A DNA stretch of 64,000 bases from Acidovorax sp. NCPPB 4044 (lineage in GTDB: Bacteria; Pseudomonadota; Gammaproteobacteria; Burkholderiales; Burkholderiaceae_C). Each line of letters begins with the position of its first letter. Position 1 is the stretch's first letter. The stretch is from assembly GCF_028069655.1 (NCBI RefSeq), contig NZ_JAMCOS010000001.1:2324001-2388000 (forward strand). Direction: 5' to 3'. Below the pieces are notes generated by a model. That model saw only the letters and a program-made list of their open reading frames with translations, did no database searches and was not told the DNA's origin. Positions 39,281-48,041 of the stretch are shown here, one piece after another. Position numbers and translations under genes: made by a program.

Positions 39281-39579
39281 CCTGGCTTTCGGGGGAAGTG
39301 GGCGGACAGGGAAGAAGCAAGAAGAAGAAGGCGCGGCCCCGGGGCCGCGCTGGAACGGACCCGCTCCACGGGGCGGCGCAATGCCGTGGCCCCCGCGGAG
39401 CGCCGGGGCCCCTGCCCGCCGGTGCGCCTTGCCGGCGCCGCGCCGCCCGCCGGCCGGTGCACCAATGGCTCCGGCAGGAAGGCGCCCCGGCGGTCCGGGC
39501 CGCGGTGCCGGGCAGACCGCACCACCCATCCCCGCGCCGTGGGGCCGGCGAAGTGGATGGGGGCGATGGCGGCAGGCAT
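39277..39579 (-). CDS. doubtful 100-codon ORF coupled to the binding-protein gene
   Basis: The only support is positional: an AAGGTGG-like ribosome binding site before the ATG, and a stop that overlaps the next start as ATGA (39277-39280). The predicted protein is Arg/Pro/Ala-rich, without recognisable domains, and looks like a chance reading of GC-rich DNA. If not coding, the whole 39281-39720 stretch is empty apart from regulatory sequence. Confidence 0.25.
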   Translation of the reverse strand: MPAAIAPIHFAGPTARGWVVRSARHRGPDRRGAFLPEPLVHRPAGGAAPARRTGGQGPRRSAGATALRRPVERVRSSAAPGPRLLLLASSLSAHFPRKPG

Positions 39580-39720
39580 GGCACCACCTTACGGACCGCG
39601 CCCCGGTCCCCCAACGAAGAAAAACGTCTGTGCACATGCGGCGCACAGCGGCCGGGCAGCCCCGCGCCCTGCCCGGTATGCCCGCAACGGAACGCAGCCG
39701 CTGCCGGGCTGGGGCCGGGC

Positions 39721-40959
39721 TCAGTGCGCGGGAGCCGTTCGGCCACCGGCCATGCGCACCGCCAGGGCTGCGGCACAGGCCAGCGTGGCCAGCGCCACCA
39801 CGCCCATCCAGCCCCATTGCGCCAGGGCCACGGCGCCCAGGGCCGAGCCCGCGGCCATGCCGATGAACACGCCCGTGAACAGCAATGCGTTCAGCCGGCT
39901 GCGCGCGGCGGGGTCGAGCCCGTAGACCAGGGTCTGGTGCGCAACGAGCGTGGCCTGGATGCCGAAATCGAAGCCGATGGCGCTGGCCACCAGCAGGCCC
40001 AGTTGCGCCCAGGCGGGCAGCCATTGCGCGGCCGCCAGGAGCGCGAAGGACACGAGCGCGAGCCCGGCACCCAGGCGCGTCACCCGCTCCGGCCCGCTGC
40101 GGTCGGCCAGCCGGCCGGCCAGCGGCGCGGCCAACGCGCCTGCCGCCCCGGCCAGGCCGAACGCGCCGGCGGCGGCGCTCCCCCAGTGGAACTGGCTGTG
40201 CAACATCACCGCCAGCGTGGACCAGAAGGCGCTGAACGCCACCGACAGCAGGCCCTGCGCCAGCGCGGCGCGGCGCAGCGGCTGCCGGGCACGCCACAGC
40301 GAGCCCATCGATGCCAGCAACGCGCCATAGCCCAGGTGGGTGGTCGGCACGAAACGCGGCAGCCCGCGCCAGGCCGCCATGCCCAGCAGAGCGACGGCCA
40401 CCGCTGCCGCGCCATACACCGCGCGCCAGCCGAAATGCGCCGCGCCCAGCCCGCTCACCACGCGCGACAGCAGGATGCCCAGCAGCAGGCCGGTCATCAC
40501 CGTGCCCACCACCTTGCCGCGCTGGTGCGCGGGCGCCACCGTGGCGGCGGCGGGCACCACGTCCTGCGCCAGCGTGGCGGCCAGGCCCACGGCCAGGCTG
40601 GCGGCCAGCAACGCGCCGATGCCCGGCGCCACGGCGCTCGCCAGCAGCGCAACGGCCAGCGCCGCCGCCTTGGCGAGGATGATGCGGCGGCGGTCGTAGC
40701 GGTCGCCCAGCGGGGCGAGCAGCAGGATGCCGAGCGCGTAGCCCAGCTGCGTGAGCGTGGGCACGAAGCCCACGGTGCGCTCCGCGGCCTGGATGTCCGG
40801 ACCCAGCACGCCGAGCATCGGCTGGCTGTAGTAGAGCGATGCCACGCTCACCCCGGCCGTGGTGGCCAGCAGCAGCACCAGGGAGGTGGGCACCTCGCTC
40901 GCAGCCGCGCCTGTGGCGTGCGCCCGGCCCGCAGTATGCGTTTCTTGAATGGAAGCCAT
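39721..40959 (-). CDS. MFS exporter (YnfM/DHA-type)
   Basis: 412 residues with about 12 membrane helices. The first half has the MFS loop 2-3 motif (LLLAPLGDRYDRRRII) and the opening TSLVLLLATTAGVSVASLYYSQPML is typical of YnfM-type drug/arabinose exporters. Start at 40957-40959 with GAGG upstream. It is divergent from a LysR regulator with a 97-bp gap containing a perfect 10-bp palindrome, so it is probably controlled by it. The substrate is unknown. Confidence 0.85.
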   Translation of the reverse strand: MASIQETHTAGRAHATGAAASEVPTSLVLLLATTAGVSVASLYYSQPMLGVLGPDIQAAERTVGFVPTLTQLGYALGILLLAPLGDRYDRRRIILAKAAALAVALLASAVAPGIGALLAASLAVGLAATLAQDVVPAAATVAPAHQRGKVVGTVMTGLLLGILLSRVVSGLGAAHFGWRAVYGAAAVAVALLGMAAWRGLPRFVPTTHLGYGALLASMGSLWRARQPLRRAALAQGLLSVAFSAFWSTLAVMLHSQFHWGSAAAGAFGLAGAAGALAAPLAGRLADRSGPERVTRLGAGLALVSFALLAAAQWLPAWAQLGLLVASAIGFDFGIQATLVAHQTLVYGLDPAARSRLNALLFTGVFIGMAAGSALGAVALAQWGWMGVVALATLACAAALAVRMAGGRTAPAH

Positions 40960-41032
40960 GGGGAAACCTCGGAGACGAAAGAATGGTCCGCAGTGTCGTG
41001 CGCTGGGCGCTGCCGCGGTAGTGGCCTGCGGC

Positions 41033-41042
41033 GCAGATCTGC
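41033..41042. promoter_or_regulatory. palindrome between MFS exporter and LysR genes
   Basis: GCAGATCTGC is a perfect 10-bp palindrome in the 97-bp divergent intergenic region, 15 bp before the LysR start. It could be part of the operator, but a 10-bp palindrome can occur by chance. Confidence 0.35.
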
Positions 41043-41056
41043 TATACGCTGCACGC

Positions 41057-42034
41057 ATGACCATGCCCTCTTCCTCCGCGGTCCTGCCCTCGGGCGCGGA
41101 CCGCATCGAACTGCTGCAGACCTTCGTGCGCATCGTGGAGAGCGGCAGTCTCTCGGCGGCGGCGCAGCAGCTGGCCACGACCCAGCCCACCGTGAGCCGG
41201 CGCCTGCAGACGCTGGAGCGCGGGCTGGGCCTGCGCCTGCTGCAGCGCTCCACCCACGGCATGAAGCTGACCGAGGACGGCGAGCGGTGCCTCGCCCATG
41301 CGAAGGAGTTGCTCGGCAACTGGCAGGCGATGGAGTCGGACCTGCGCGGCGCGCAGGACACGCCGCGCGGCACCCTGCGCGTGCAGGCACCGCACGCCTT
41401 CGGGCAGGACCAGCTCATCGTGCCCCTCACGGCCTACCTGCGGCGCTATCCCGATGTATCGGTGGAATGGCTGCTGCACGACCGGCAGCCGGATTTCATC
41501 GCCGAGGGCCTCGACTGCGCCGTGCAGGTCGGCCCCGTGCTGGACCCGTCCGTGATCGCCCAGCGCATCGCCGAAGTGCCGCGCATCGTGGTGGCCTCGC
41601 CCGCCCTGCTGGAGCGGCACGGCGGCGCCCCGGCGCACCCGCGCGAACTGCTGGCCCTGCCCTGGCTGGCGCTGCGCACCTACTACCTGCGCGAAGTGGT
41701 GCTCCATCCCGCCGACGAAGAGGCGCCCCCGCTCGGCCCCGGCAGCGCCAGCGGCGCGGAGACCCTGCCCATCCAGCCGCGCATGGCGACCGACAGCCTC
41801 TATGCGCTGCGCAACGCGGCCCTGGCGGGCCTCGGGGTGGCGCTGGTGTCGGCCTGGGTGGTGCAGGATGACCTGGCCGCGGGGCGGCTCCTGCACATCG
41901 TGCCGGGCTGGCTTGCCGCGCCCCTGCCGGTGCATCTGGTCTACCCGCCCACCCGGCACCCGCCGGCGCGGCTGCGCGCTTTCCTGGAGACCCTGCGAGA
42001 GGCGATCCCCTCGATTGCGGGAATGCGGGTGTGA
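41057..42034 (+). CDS. LysR-type regulator beside MFS exporter
   Basis: 325 residues. The N-terminal helix-turn-helix is clear (LLQTFVRIVESGSLSAAAQQL, then TQPTVSRRLQTLE). The C-terminal domain is of the CrgA/DmlR kind. Divergent from the MFS exporter gene, which is its likely target; the oxidoreductase gene 107 bp downstream may be another. The inducer cannot be inferred. Confidence 0.87.
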   Translation: MTMPSSSAVLPSGADRIELLQTFVRIVESGSLSAAAQQLATTQPTVSRRLQTLERGLGLRLLQRSTHGMKLTEDGERCLAHAKELLGNWQAMESDLRGAQDTPRGTLRVQAPHAFGQDQLIVPLTAYLRRYPDVSVEWLLHDRQPDFIAEGLDCAVQVGPVLDPSVIAQRIAEVPRIVVASPALLERHGGAPAHPRELLALPWLALRTYYLREVVLHPADEEAPPLGPGSASGAETLPIQPRMATDSLYALRNAALAGLGVALVSAWVVQDDLAAGRLLHIVPGWLAAPLPVHLVYPPTRHPPARLRAFLETLREAIPSIAGMRV

Positions 42035-42141
42035 GACCCATTGCTGCACCTGCTGCAGGATTGAACTGCAGGCGCCTTCGTTGGCGACTGCGGGAGCAGG
42101 AATTAACCTTCCGTTTCCCCAACACCCCCGGAAGGAAAACC

Positions 42142-43116
42142 ATGGTGGTCCATGTGCGGATCGATGCGGCAGGCGGCCCGGAAGCGCTGCGCCTGGAGAC
42201 AACGGCGCCGCGGGCGCCCGGACCCGGCGAGGTCTGGCTGGAGCAGAGCGCCATCGGCGTGAACCCGCTCGACGTGGGTCAGCGCAAGGGCACGGTGCCG
42301 ATCGCCTTTCCCTCCGGCCTCGGGCTCGAGGGAGCCGGCCGGGTGGTGTCGTTGGGGCCCGGCGTGGAAGGCCTGCAGCCCGGCGACCGCGTGGGCTACG
42401 CCACCGGCCCGCTGGGAGCGTATGCGAGCGCGCGGCTCTACCCGGCCGAGCGGCTGGTGCCACTGCCCGACACCCTCACGGCCGAAGCCGCAGCCGCCGT
42501 GCTGTTCAAGGGCATCACGGCGCAGTACCTGCTCAAGACAACGTATGCCGTAGGGCCGGGTACGCGCACCGTGGTCTACGGGGCTGCCGGTGCGCTGGGC
42601 CAACTCCTGTGCGCCTGGGCCCGACACCTGGGCGCATCGGTGATCGGCGTTGTGTCCCGTGCGGCCAGCGTGGAGCGCGCACGCGCGGCGGGCTGCGACG
42701 AAGTGTTCGTGTTCGATGCCGGCACGCTGCCCCGCCAGGTGCTGGAGGCGACGCAGGGCCGCAAGGCCGATGTCGTGTACGACCCCATCGGCCGCGCCAC
42801 GCTGCAGGCCTCGCTGGACTGCCTGCGGCCCCGCGGGCTGCTGGTGTCGTTCGGCGCCACCTCGGGGGCTCCGGCGCCCATCGACGTGGGCACGCTCAAT
42901 GCCAAGGGCTCGCTCTATCTCACGCGGCCTTCGCTGGTCGCGCACACGGCCACGGCGGCCGAGTACCAGGAGCGTGCACGCGACGTGCTGGCGGCCGTCT
43001 CGGCCGGCATCCTGCAACCGCGGGTCTGGCGCGAATACGCTCTGGCCGACGTGGCGGCGGCGCACGCCGATCTGGAGCACGGCCGCTCGCAGGGCGCGAT
43101 CGTCCTCAGACCTTGA
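42142..43116 (+). CDS. quinone oxidoreductase (NADPH, medium-chain reductase)
   Basis: 324 residues of the zinc-independent QOR family. The N-terminal GroES-like domain contains GLEGAGRVVSLGPGVEGLQPGDRVGY, and the nucleotide-binding fold has VVYGAAGALGQLLCAWARHLGA. It reduces quinones with NADPH. GGAAGGAAAAC precedes the ATG at 42142. It is followed 21 bp later by a LysR gene on the same strand. Confidence 0.92.
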   Translation: MVVHVRIDAAGGPEALRLETTAPRAPGPGEVWLEQSAIGVNPLDVGQRKGTVPIAFPSGLGLEGAGRVVSLGPGVEGLQPGDRVGYATGPLGAYASARLYPAERLVPLPDTLTAEAAAAVLFKGITAQYLLKTTYAVGPGTRTVVYGAAGALGQLLCAWARHLGASVIGVVSRAASVERARAAGCDEVFVFDAGTLPRQVLEATQGRKADVVYDPIGRATLQASLDCLRPRGLLVSFGATSGAPAPIDVGTLNAKGSLYLTRPSLVAHTATAAEYQERARDVLAAVSAGILQPRVWREYALADVAAAHADLEHGRSQGAIVLRP

Positions 43117-43137
43117 ACCCGGAGAGCATGCAAGCCC

Positions 43138-44097
43138 ATGGACCTGCCAGACAGCCAGCACACGGATGAACTCGCCACCCTGCTCGCCCTGCGCGACCAA
43201 GGCTCGCTCGCCGCCGCCGGGCGGGCGCTGCAGCGGCACCCGTCGGTACTGTCGAAGCGGCTGGCCGCACTCGAACGCCGGCTGGGCGTGCGCCTGGTGG
43301 AGCGCACCACGCGGCAGTTGCACTTCACCGACGCGGGCCTGCGGCTGGTGGAAAAAGTGCAGCAGGCGGCCGGCCTGATCGCGGACGCCGAGCAGGAGGC
43401 CGCCCAAGGCGCCTCGCAGGTGCAGGGCCGGCTGCGCATCGCGATGCCGGCCGCCATGGGCCGGCGGTGGCTCAGCCCCATGGTGGCCGAGTTCGCCCTC
43501 GCCCACCCGCAGGTCGTGCTGGAGGTCGAATATTCCGACCGCCTGGTGGACATCGTCGGCGAGCGCTTCGACGGCGCGATCCGCATCGGGACACTGGCCG
43601 ACAGCCGGCTCGCAGCCACCCGGCTGTGCGGCCACCAGCGCATCCTCTGCGCCTCGCCGGCCTACCTGCAGCGCCGCGGCACGCCCAGGGTGCCCGCCGA
43701 TCTGGCGCGCCACGACTGCCTGGGATTCACCGGGCTGCTGTCGTACCCCGAGTGGCACCTGATGCGCCCTGGCGAGCCGCGGCACACGGTGCTGGTGCAC
43801 GGCCCCATCGTGAGCAACGACAGCGAAGCCCTGCTCACCGCCGCGCTCATGGGCGTCGGCGTGCTTGCCGGGGGCGACTGGCTCATGAAGCCGCACGGGG
43901 CTGCAGGCACGCTCGTGCACGTGCTCCCGGGGTGGCGGCTGGACGTGGATTCGGGCATCCACCTCGTGCGGCCGTCGGCCCGGTTCAGCACCGCGGCGAT
44001 GGCCGCCTTCCGCGAGTGGGTGGTGGCATGGTTCGCGACCCGAGAGCCCTGGCAAGGCGAGCACGTCGAGCACGTCGAGCACGGCGAGGATGCCTGA
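43138..44097 (+). CDS. LysR-type regulator after quinone oxidoreductase
   Basis: 319 residues. The N-terminal helix-turn-helix (LLALRDQGSLAAAGRALQ, then HPSVLSKRLAALE) and CrgA-type effector domain are present. The final codons contain a 9-bp tandem repeat (GAGCACGTC, three copies, about 44061-44087), translated as EHVEHVEHGED, an unusual acidic/His tail. Its stop lies 27 bp from the converging SsuD-like gene. It may regulate the upstream oxidoreductase, with which it could be cotranscribed. Confidence 0.87.
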   Translation: MDLPDSQHTDELATLLALRDQGSLAAAGRALQRHPSVLSKRLAALERRLGVRLVERTTRQLHFTDAGLRLVEKVQQAAGLIADAEQEAAQGASQVQGRLRIAMPAAMGRRWLSPMVAEFALAHPQVVLEVEYSDRLVDIVGERFDGAIRIGTLADSRLAATRLCGHQRILCASPAYLQRRGTPRVPADLARHDCLGFTGLLSYPEWHLMRPGEPRHTVLVHGPIVSNDSEALLTAALMGVGVLAGGDWLMKPHGAAGTLVHVLPGWRLDVDSGIHLVRPSARFSTAAMAAFREWVVAWFATREPWQGEHVEHVEHGEDA

Positions 44098-44124
44098 ACG
44101 GCCTGCGCCCCGCCGGCCGCCCGG

Positions 44125-45231
44125 TCAGGCCACCTTGAGCGCCGCCCGCCCTGCGGCCGAGCGGTCCCGCTCCGCCACCCGCTCGCGCACGCGCGGCAGC
44201 AGTTCGCGGCCGTAGAGGATCGCATCGACCAGCGGGTCGAACCCGCGCAGCAGGAAGGTGGCGATGCCCAGGTCGTAGTACTTGAGCAGCGCGTCGGCCA
44301 CCTGGTCGGGCGTACCCACGAGCGAGGTCGAATTGGAGCGCCCGCCGTTCTCGCGCGCGATCGCGGTCCAGAGCCGTTCGTCCACGCGGTCGCCCAGCGC
44401 CGCGTCGGACAGCAGGCGCCGCGCGCCCTCGCTCTGCTGCGGGCCCGTGCCCCGCGTGTAGCCCTGCTGCACCTTCAGGCGCCGCGTGGTCTCCAGGATC
44501 TGCGCGGCCCGCTCCCAGGCCTCGTCTTCGGTGCGCCCCAGGATCGGGCGAAAGGAAATGCTGAACCCCGGGCTCCGACCGTGCGCGGCCGCCTCGGCGC
44601 GCACGCGGCGCACCAGTTCGCCGGCCTGGACGAGCGACTCGCCCCAGAGCGCGTAGACATCGGCATGGCGGCCGGCCACCCGCAGCGCGGGCTCGGAGGC
44701 TCCGCCGAAATACAGCGGCACCCCGCCCGCCTGCAGTGGCTTGACCTCCGACCATGCGCCCTGCACGCGGTAGTGCGCACCCTCGTGGTCGAAGGGGCGG
44801 TCTTCGGTCCAGACGCGGCGCAGCAGCCCCAGGTACTCGTCGGTGCGCGCATAGCGCTCGTCGTGCGATAGAAAGTCGCCATCGCGCCGCTGGTCTTCGT
44901 CGGAGCCGCCCGTGATGGTGTGCACGGCCAGCCGGCCGCCGCTGTAGTGGTCCAGCGTGGCGAACTGGCGCGCGGCCAGCGTGGGCGCCACGAAGCCGGG
45001 CCGGTGCGCCAGCAGGAAGTGGATGCGCTCGGTGGCCGCCGCGGCATAGGCCACGGTCAGCACGGTGTCGGGGCTGGTGGCGCTGGCGGGCACCAGGATG
45101 CGGTCGAACCCCGCGTGCTCGTGCGCCTGGGCGAAGGCCCGCACATAGGCGGTATCCACCGCCGGCCCCTGCCGGGCGATGGTTTCGGACACTTCGTGCG
45201 GCTGGATCATTCCGATGAACTGGGCGGGCAT
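44125..45231 (-). CDS. LLM-class flavin-dependent monooxygenase (SsuD-like)
   Basis: 368 residues of the bacterial luciferase-like family, alkanesulfonate monooxygenase branch. Typical segments are HRPGFVAPTLAARQFATLDHYSGGR, HTITGGSDEDQRRDGDFLSHDERYARTDEYL and LYFGGASEPALRVAG. It uses reduced flavin and oxygen to oxidise a substrate, in SsuD splitting sulfite from alkanesulfonates. GAGGAG precedes the start at 45229-45231. It is divergent from the thiol dioxygenase gene, and a sulfonate-type binding protein lies 5 kb away, which supports a sulfur role. Confidence 0.85.
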   Translation of the reverse strand: MPAQFIGMIQPHEVSETIARQGPAVDTAYVRAFAQAHEHAGFDRILVPASATSPDTVLTVAYAAAATERIHFLLAHRPGFVAPTLAARQFATLDHYSGGRLAVHTITGGSDEDQRRDGDFLSHDERYARTDEYLGLLRRVWTEDRPFDHEGAHYRVQGAWSEVKPLQAGGVPLYFGGASEPALRVAGRHADVYALWGESLVQAGELVRRVRAEAAAHGRSPGFSISFRPILGRTEDEAWERAAQILETTRRLKVQQGYTRGTGPQQSEGARRLLSDAALGDRVDERLWTAIARENGGRSNSTSLVGTPDQVADALLKYYDLGIATFLLRGFDPLVDAILYGRELLPRVRERVAERDRSAAGRAALKVA

Positions 45232-45500
45232 GCGGACTCCTCGTTTCGGCCCTGTCGCGGCCGGTGCATGGCGGGGGATGGGAAGACTGGACGGCCATGG
45301 TCCCGCCACGGCGCCGCGGCCGGCAACGAAGGAAAACGCCTGAGCAACTGCGCTTTCCGGCGCACGCCTGGCGGATGTGAAAGGCCCGGGCCCGGCCCGC
45401 CCCACGCGCACGCGGTGGAACGGTGGAAAAGAACAAAACCGCCGATGCATATGCGAAACCGTCAGTACCGTGCGGCGCGGCAGGCTGCTGCAATCGGCGC

Positions 45501-46148
45501 ATGGTTCCTTCGACGCCCAACGCGCCCCCGGCCGCGGCAGACATCGGGCCGCTGCGGCGTTTCGTGCAGCGGTTCACGCAGCTCATCGACACCCGCCCCG
45601 CCGAGCCCGAGGTGATCCGGCACGGCAGCGCCCTGCTGGCCGAACTGGTCGCGCGCGATGGCTGGCTGCCGGCGGACTACGCCCGGCCCGACCCGGCCCG
45701 CTACCAGCAGTACCTGCTGCACGCCGATGCGCTCGACCGCTTCTCGGTGGTGAGCTTCGTCTGGGGGCCGGGGCAGTCCACGCCCATCCACGACCACACC
45801 GTATGGGGCCTGATCGGCATGCTCCGCGGCGGCGAGGATGCCCAGCGCTTCGCGCAGGATGCCGAAGGCCGCTGGCAGCCCCAGGGCCCGGCGCACCGGC
45901 TGCGGCCGGGCGATGTCGAAGCCGTCTCGCCGCGCATCGGTGACGTGCACCGCGTGGGCAATGCCTTTGCCGACGCCGTCTCGGTCAGCATCCACGTGTA
46001 TGGCGCCAACATCGGCAACGTGCACCGGTCGGTGTACCCGCCGGAGGGTGGCCGCAAGCCTTTCGTCTCGGGCTACAGCAACGCGGCGCTGCCCAACCTC
46101 TGGTGGGCGCCAGCCAAGTCGCCGCCTGCCGCCCCGGCAACCGCATGA
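45501..46148 (+). CDS. thiol dioxygenase (3-mercaptopropionate/cysteine dioxygenase)
   Basis: 215 residues of the cysteine dioxygenase cupin family. The sequence ARYQQYLLHADALDRFSVVS, then FVWGPGQSTPIHDHTVWGLI, and SPRIGDVHRV with VSIHVYGANIG, is close to the bacterial 3-mercaptopropionate dioxygenase of Pseudomonas (as I remember it). Iron ligands would be the two His of HDH and the His of DVHRV. It oxidises a thiol to a sulfinate with oxygen. Start at 45501 (MVPSTPN) is chosen as the family-like one; an earlier in-frame ATG (45423) exists. The four-domain rhodanese gene follows after 50 bp, the same order as in Pseudomonas. Confidence 0.88.
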   Translation: MVPSTPNAPPAAADIGPLRRFVQRFTQLIDTRPAEPEVIRHGSALLAELVARDGWLPADYARPDPARYQQYLLHADALDRFSVVSFVWGPGQSTPIHDHTVWGLIGMLRGGEDAQRFAQDAEGRWQPQGPAHRLRPGDVEAVSPRIGDVHRVGNAFADAVSVSIHVYGANIGNVHRSVYPPEGGRKPFVSGYSNAALPNLWWAPAKSPPAAPATA

Positions 46149-46197
46149 CGGGCGCATGCCCACTGCCCACCTTCCCCCTCATCCGCATCCGCACGCC

Positions 46198-47847
46198 ATG
46201 ACCGCCCAGCTGCTCGCCCCCTACCGCGCCGTGACCGCTCCCGGCACCGTCCTGCAGGCCCTGCGCGCCCGCACCGAGATCGCGCTGCTCGACGTGCGCG
46301 AGGAAGCGACGTTCGCCCTGGGCCACCCGCTCTTCGCGGCCAACCTGCCCCTGGGCCGGATCGAGGTGGAAGCCTGGGCGCGCATCCCGCGGCGCTCCAC
46401 GCCCATCGTGGTGTACGACGACAGCGAAGGCCTCGCGGTGCAGGCCGTCCAGGCGCTGCACCGCCTGGGCTACACCGAGGTGTCGGAACTGGCCGGCGGC
46501 CTGCAGGGCTGGAGGGATACGGGCGGCGAACTCTTCATCGACGTGAACGTGCCCAGCAAGGCCTTCGGAGAATGGCTGGAAGCCCGGAGGCACACGCCCT
46601 CGCTCTCCGCGCTGGAGGTGAAGGCGCTGCTCGACGCGCGCTCCGACGTAGTGGTGCTCGACGCGCGCCGCTTCGACGAATACCAGACGATGAACATTCC
46701 CGGCAGCACCAGCGTGCCGGGCGCCGAACTCGTGCTGCGCGCCCGGTCGCTGGCACCCGACGCGGCCACGCGCATCATCGTGAACTGCGCAGGCCGCACG
46801 CGCAGCATCATCGGCACGCAGTCGCTGGTGAACGCGGGCATCCCCAACCCGGTGGCCGCGCTGCGCAACGGCACCATCGGCTGGCTGCTCGCGGGGCAGG
46901 CGCTGGAGCACGGCGCGGGGCGGCGGCCCGGGCCGGTGGAGGGTGCCGCGCGGGCCGATGCCGCGATCCGCGCGCGCGCCGTGGCCGACCGCGCCGGCGT
47001 GCGCCGCGCCAAGGCCGCCGACCTGCAGCGCTTCGCCGCCGAAGCCGGCCAGCGCACCACCTACCGCATCGACGTGCGCTCCCCCGAGGAATATGCCCAG
47101 GGCCACGTGCCGGGCTGGCGCAACGTGCCCGGCGGGCAACTGGTGCAGGAAACCGACCACACCGCGCCCGTGCGCGGCGCCCGCATCGTGCTGGTGGACG
47201 GCGAGGACGCCACGCGGGCCGACATGACCGCCTCGTGGCTCGCGCAGATGGGCTGGGAAGCCTGGGTGTGGGACGACGCCGCGGATGCCGCACGCACCGA
47301 GACCGGCTCGCCGCCCCCGCTGGCGCCCGAGCCCGCCGGCCCGCTCAACGGGGTCTCGCCTCGGCAGCTGGCACGGTGGCTGGGCTTGGTCGATGAAGAA
47401 AGCGCCGGCGCTGCTGCCGGTGGCGCCGCGAACGTGGCCGTGCTGGATTTCACGGCCAGCGCGCGCCATGTGCAGCGCCACATTCCCGGCGCGTGGTTCG
47501 CGCTGCGCTCGGCCCTGCCCGCCGCGCTGGCCGCCATCCCGCGCGCGGACCGCTACGTGCTGACCTGCGGCACGGGCTTTCTGGCCCGCTATGCGGCGCA
47601 GGACGTGGCCCGCTGGACGGGCGCGCCCGTGTCGGTGCTGGAGGGCGGCACGCAAGCCTGGATCGACGCCGGCCTGCCCCTCGACCAGGGCGAAGCGCAT
47701 TTGGCGTCACCCCGCACCGACCGCTACCGCCGGCCCTACGAAGGCACGGATGCGCCCCGCGAAGCCATGCAGGCCTACCTGGACTGGGAGTTCGGCCTCA
47801 TCGCCCAACTGGACCGCGACGGAACGCATGCCTTCACCGCGGTCTGA
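46198..47847 (+). CDS. four-domain rhodanese-like sulfurtransferase
   Basis: 549 residues made of four rhodanese modules: about 12-112, 135-235, 270-365 and 385-495. Active cysteines are present in module 2 (Cys197, VNCAGRTRS) and module 4 (Cys457, LTCGTGF), while modules 1 and 3 carry Asp at that place (Asp74 in VVYDDSEG, Asp334 in VLVDGEDA). So the protein is a pair of inactive-active units, a duplication of the two-domain rhodanese. It probably transfers sulfane sulfur to thiols or cyanide. It follows the thiol dioxygenase gene on the same strand, probably cotranscribed, and may process its product or a related sulfur intermediate. Confidence 0.9.
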   Translation: MTAQLLAPYRAVTAPGTVLQALRARTEIALLDVREEATFALGHPLFAANLPLGRIEVEAWARIPRRSTPIVVYDDSEGLAVQAVQALHRLGYTEVSELAGGLQGWRDTGGELFIDVNVPSKAFGEWLEARRHTPSLSALEVKALLDARSDVVVLDARRFDEYQTMNIPGSTSVPGAELVLRARSLAPDAATRIIVNCAGRTRSIIGTQSLVNAGIPNPVAALRNGTIGWLLAGQALEHGAGRRPGPVEGAARADAAIRARAVADRAGVRRAKAADLQRFAAEAGQRTTYRIDVRSPEEYAQGHVPGWRNVPGGQLVQETDHTAPVRGARIVLVDGEDATRADMTASWLAQMGWEAWVWDDAADAARTETGSPPPLAPEPAGPLNGVSPRQLARWLGLVDEESAGAAAGGAANVAVLDFTASARHVQRHIPGAWFALRSALPAALAAIPRADRYVLTCGTGFLARYAAQDVARWTGAPVSVLEGGTQAWIDAGLPLDQGEAHLASPRTDRYRRPYEGTDAPREAMQAYLDWEFGLIAQLDRDGTHAFTAV

Positions 47848-47935
47848 CCGGCGCAGCGGTCGATGCGGACACCTTCGCGCAGACCGCCGCCAAGTACGGA
47901 TAGAATCCCGTCCGGCCGCTGCAATGGCGGCCCAT

Positions 47936-48009
47936 GCGGGTGTAGTTCAATGGTAGAACGGCAGCTTCCCAAGCTTCATACGAGGGTTCGATTCCCTTCA
48001 CCCGCTCCA
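47936..48009 (+). tRNA. glyU: tRNA-Gly (anticodon CCC)
   Basis: 74 bases including encoded CCA. Acceptor stem GCGGGTG pairs with CACCCGC; the D-arm TAGTTCAATGGTAGAAC, the anticodon loop TTCCCAA (anticodon CCC) and T-loop GGTTCGATTCC are clear. It closely resembles E. coli glyU. Confidence 0.97.
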
Positions 48010-48041
48010 AATTTCCCCAGCCCCCAGCCCCCCTTGCCGCA

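Noticed and set aside
47936..48009. Reading the tRNA as tRNA-Gly(TCC)
   Set aside because: The seven-base anticodon loop is TTCCCAA, giving CCC at positions 34-36, as in E. coli glyU.
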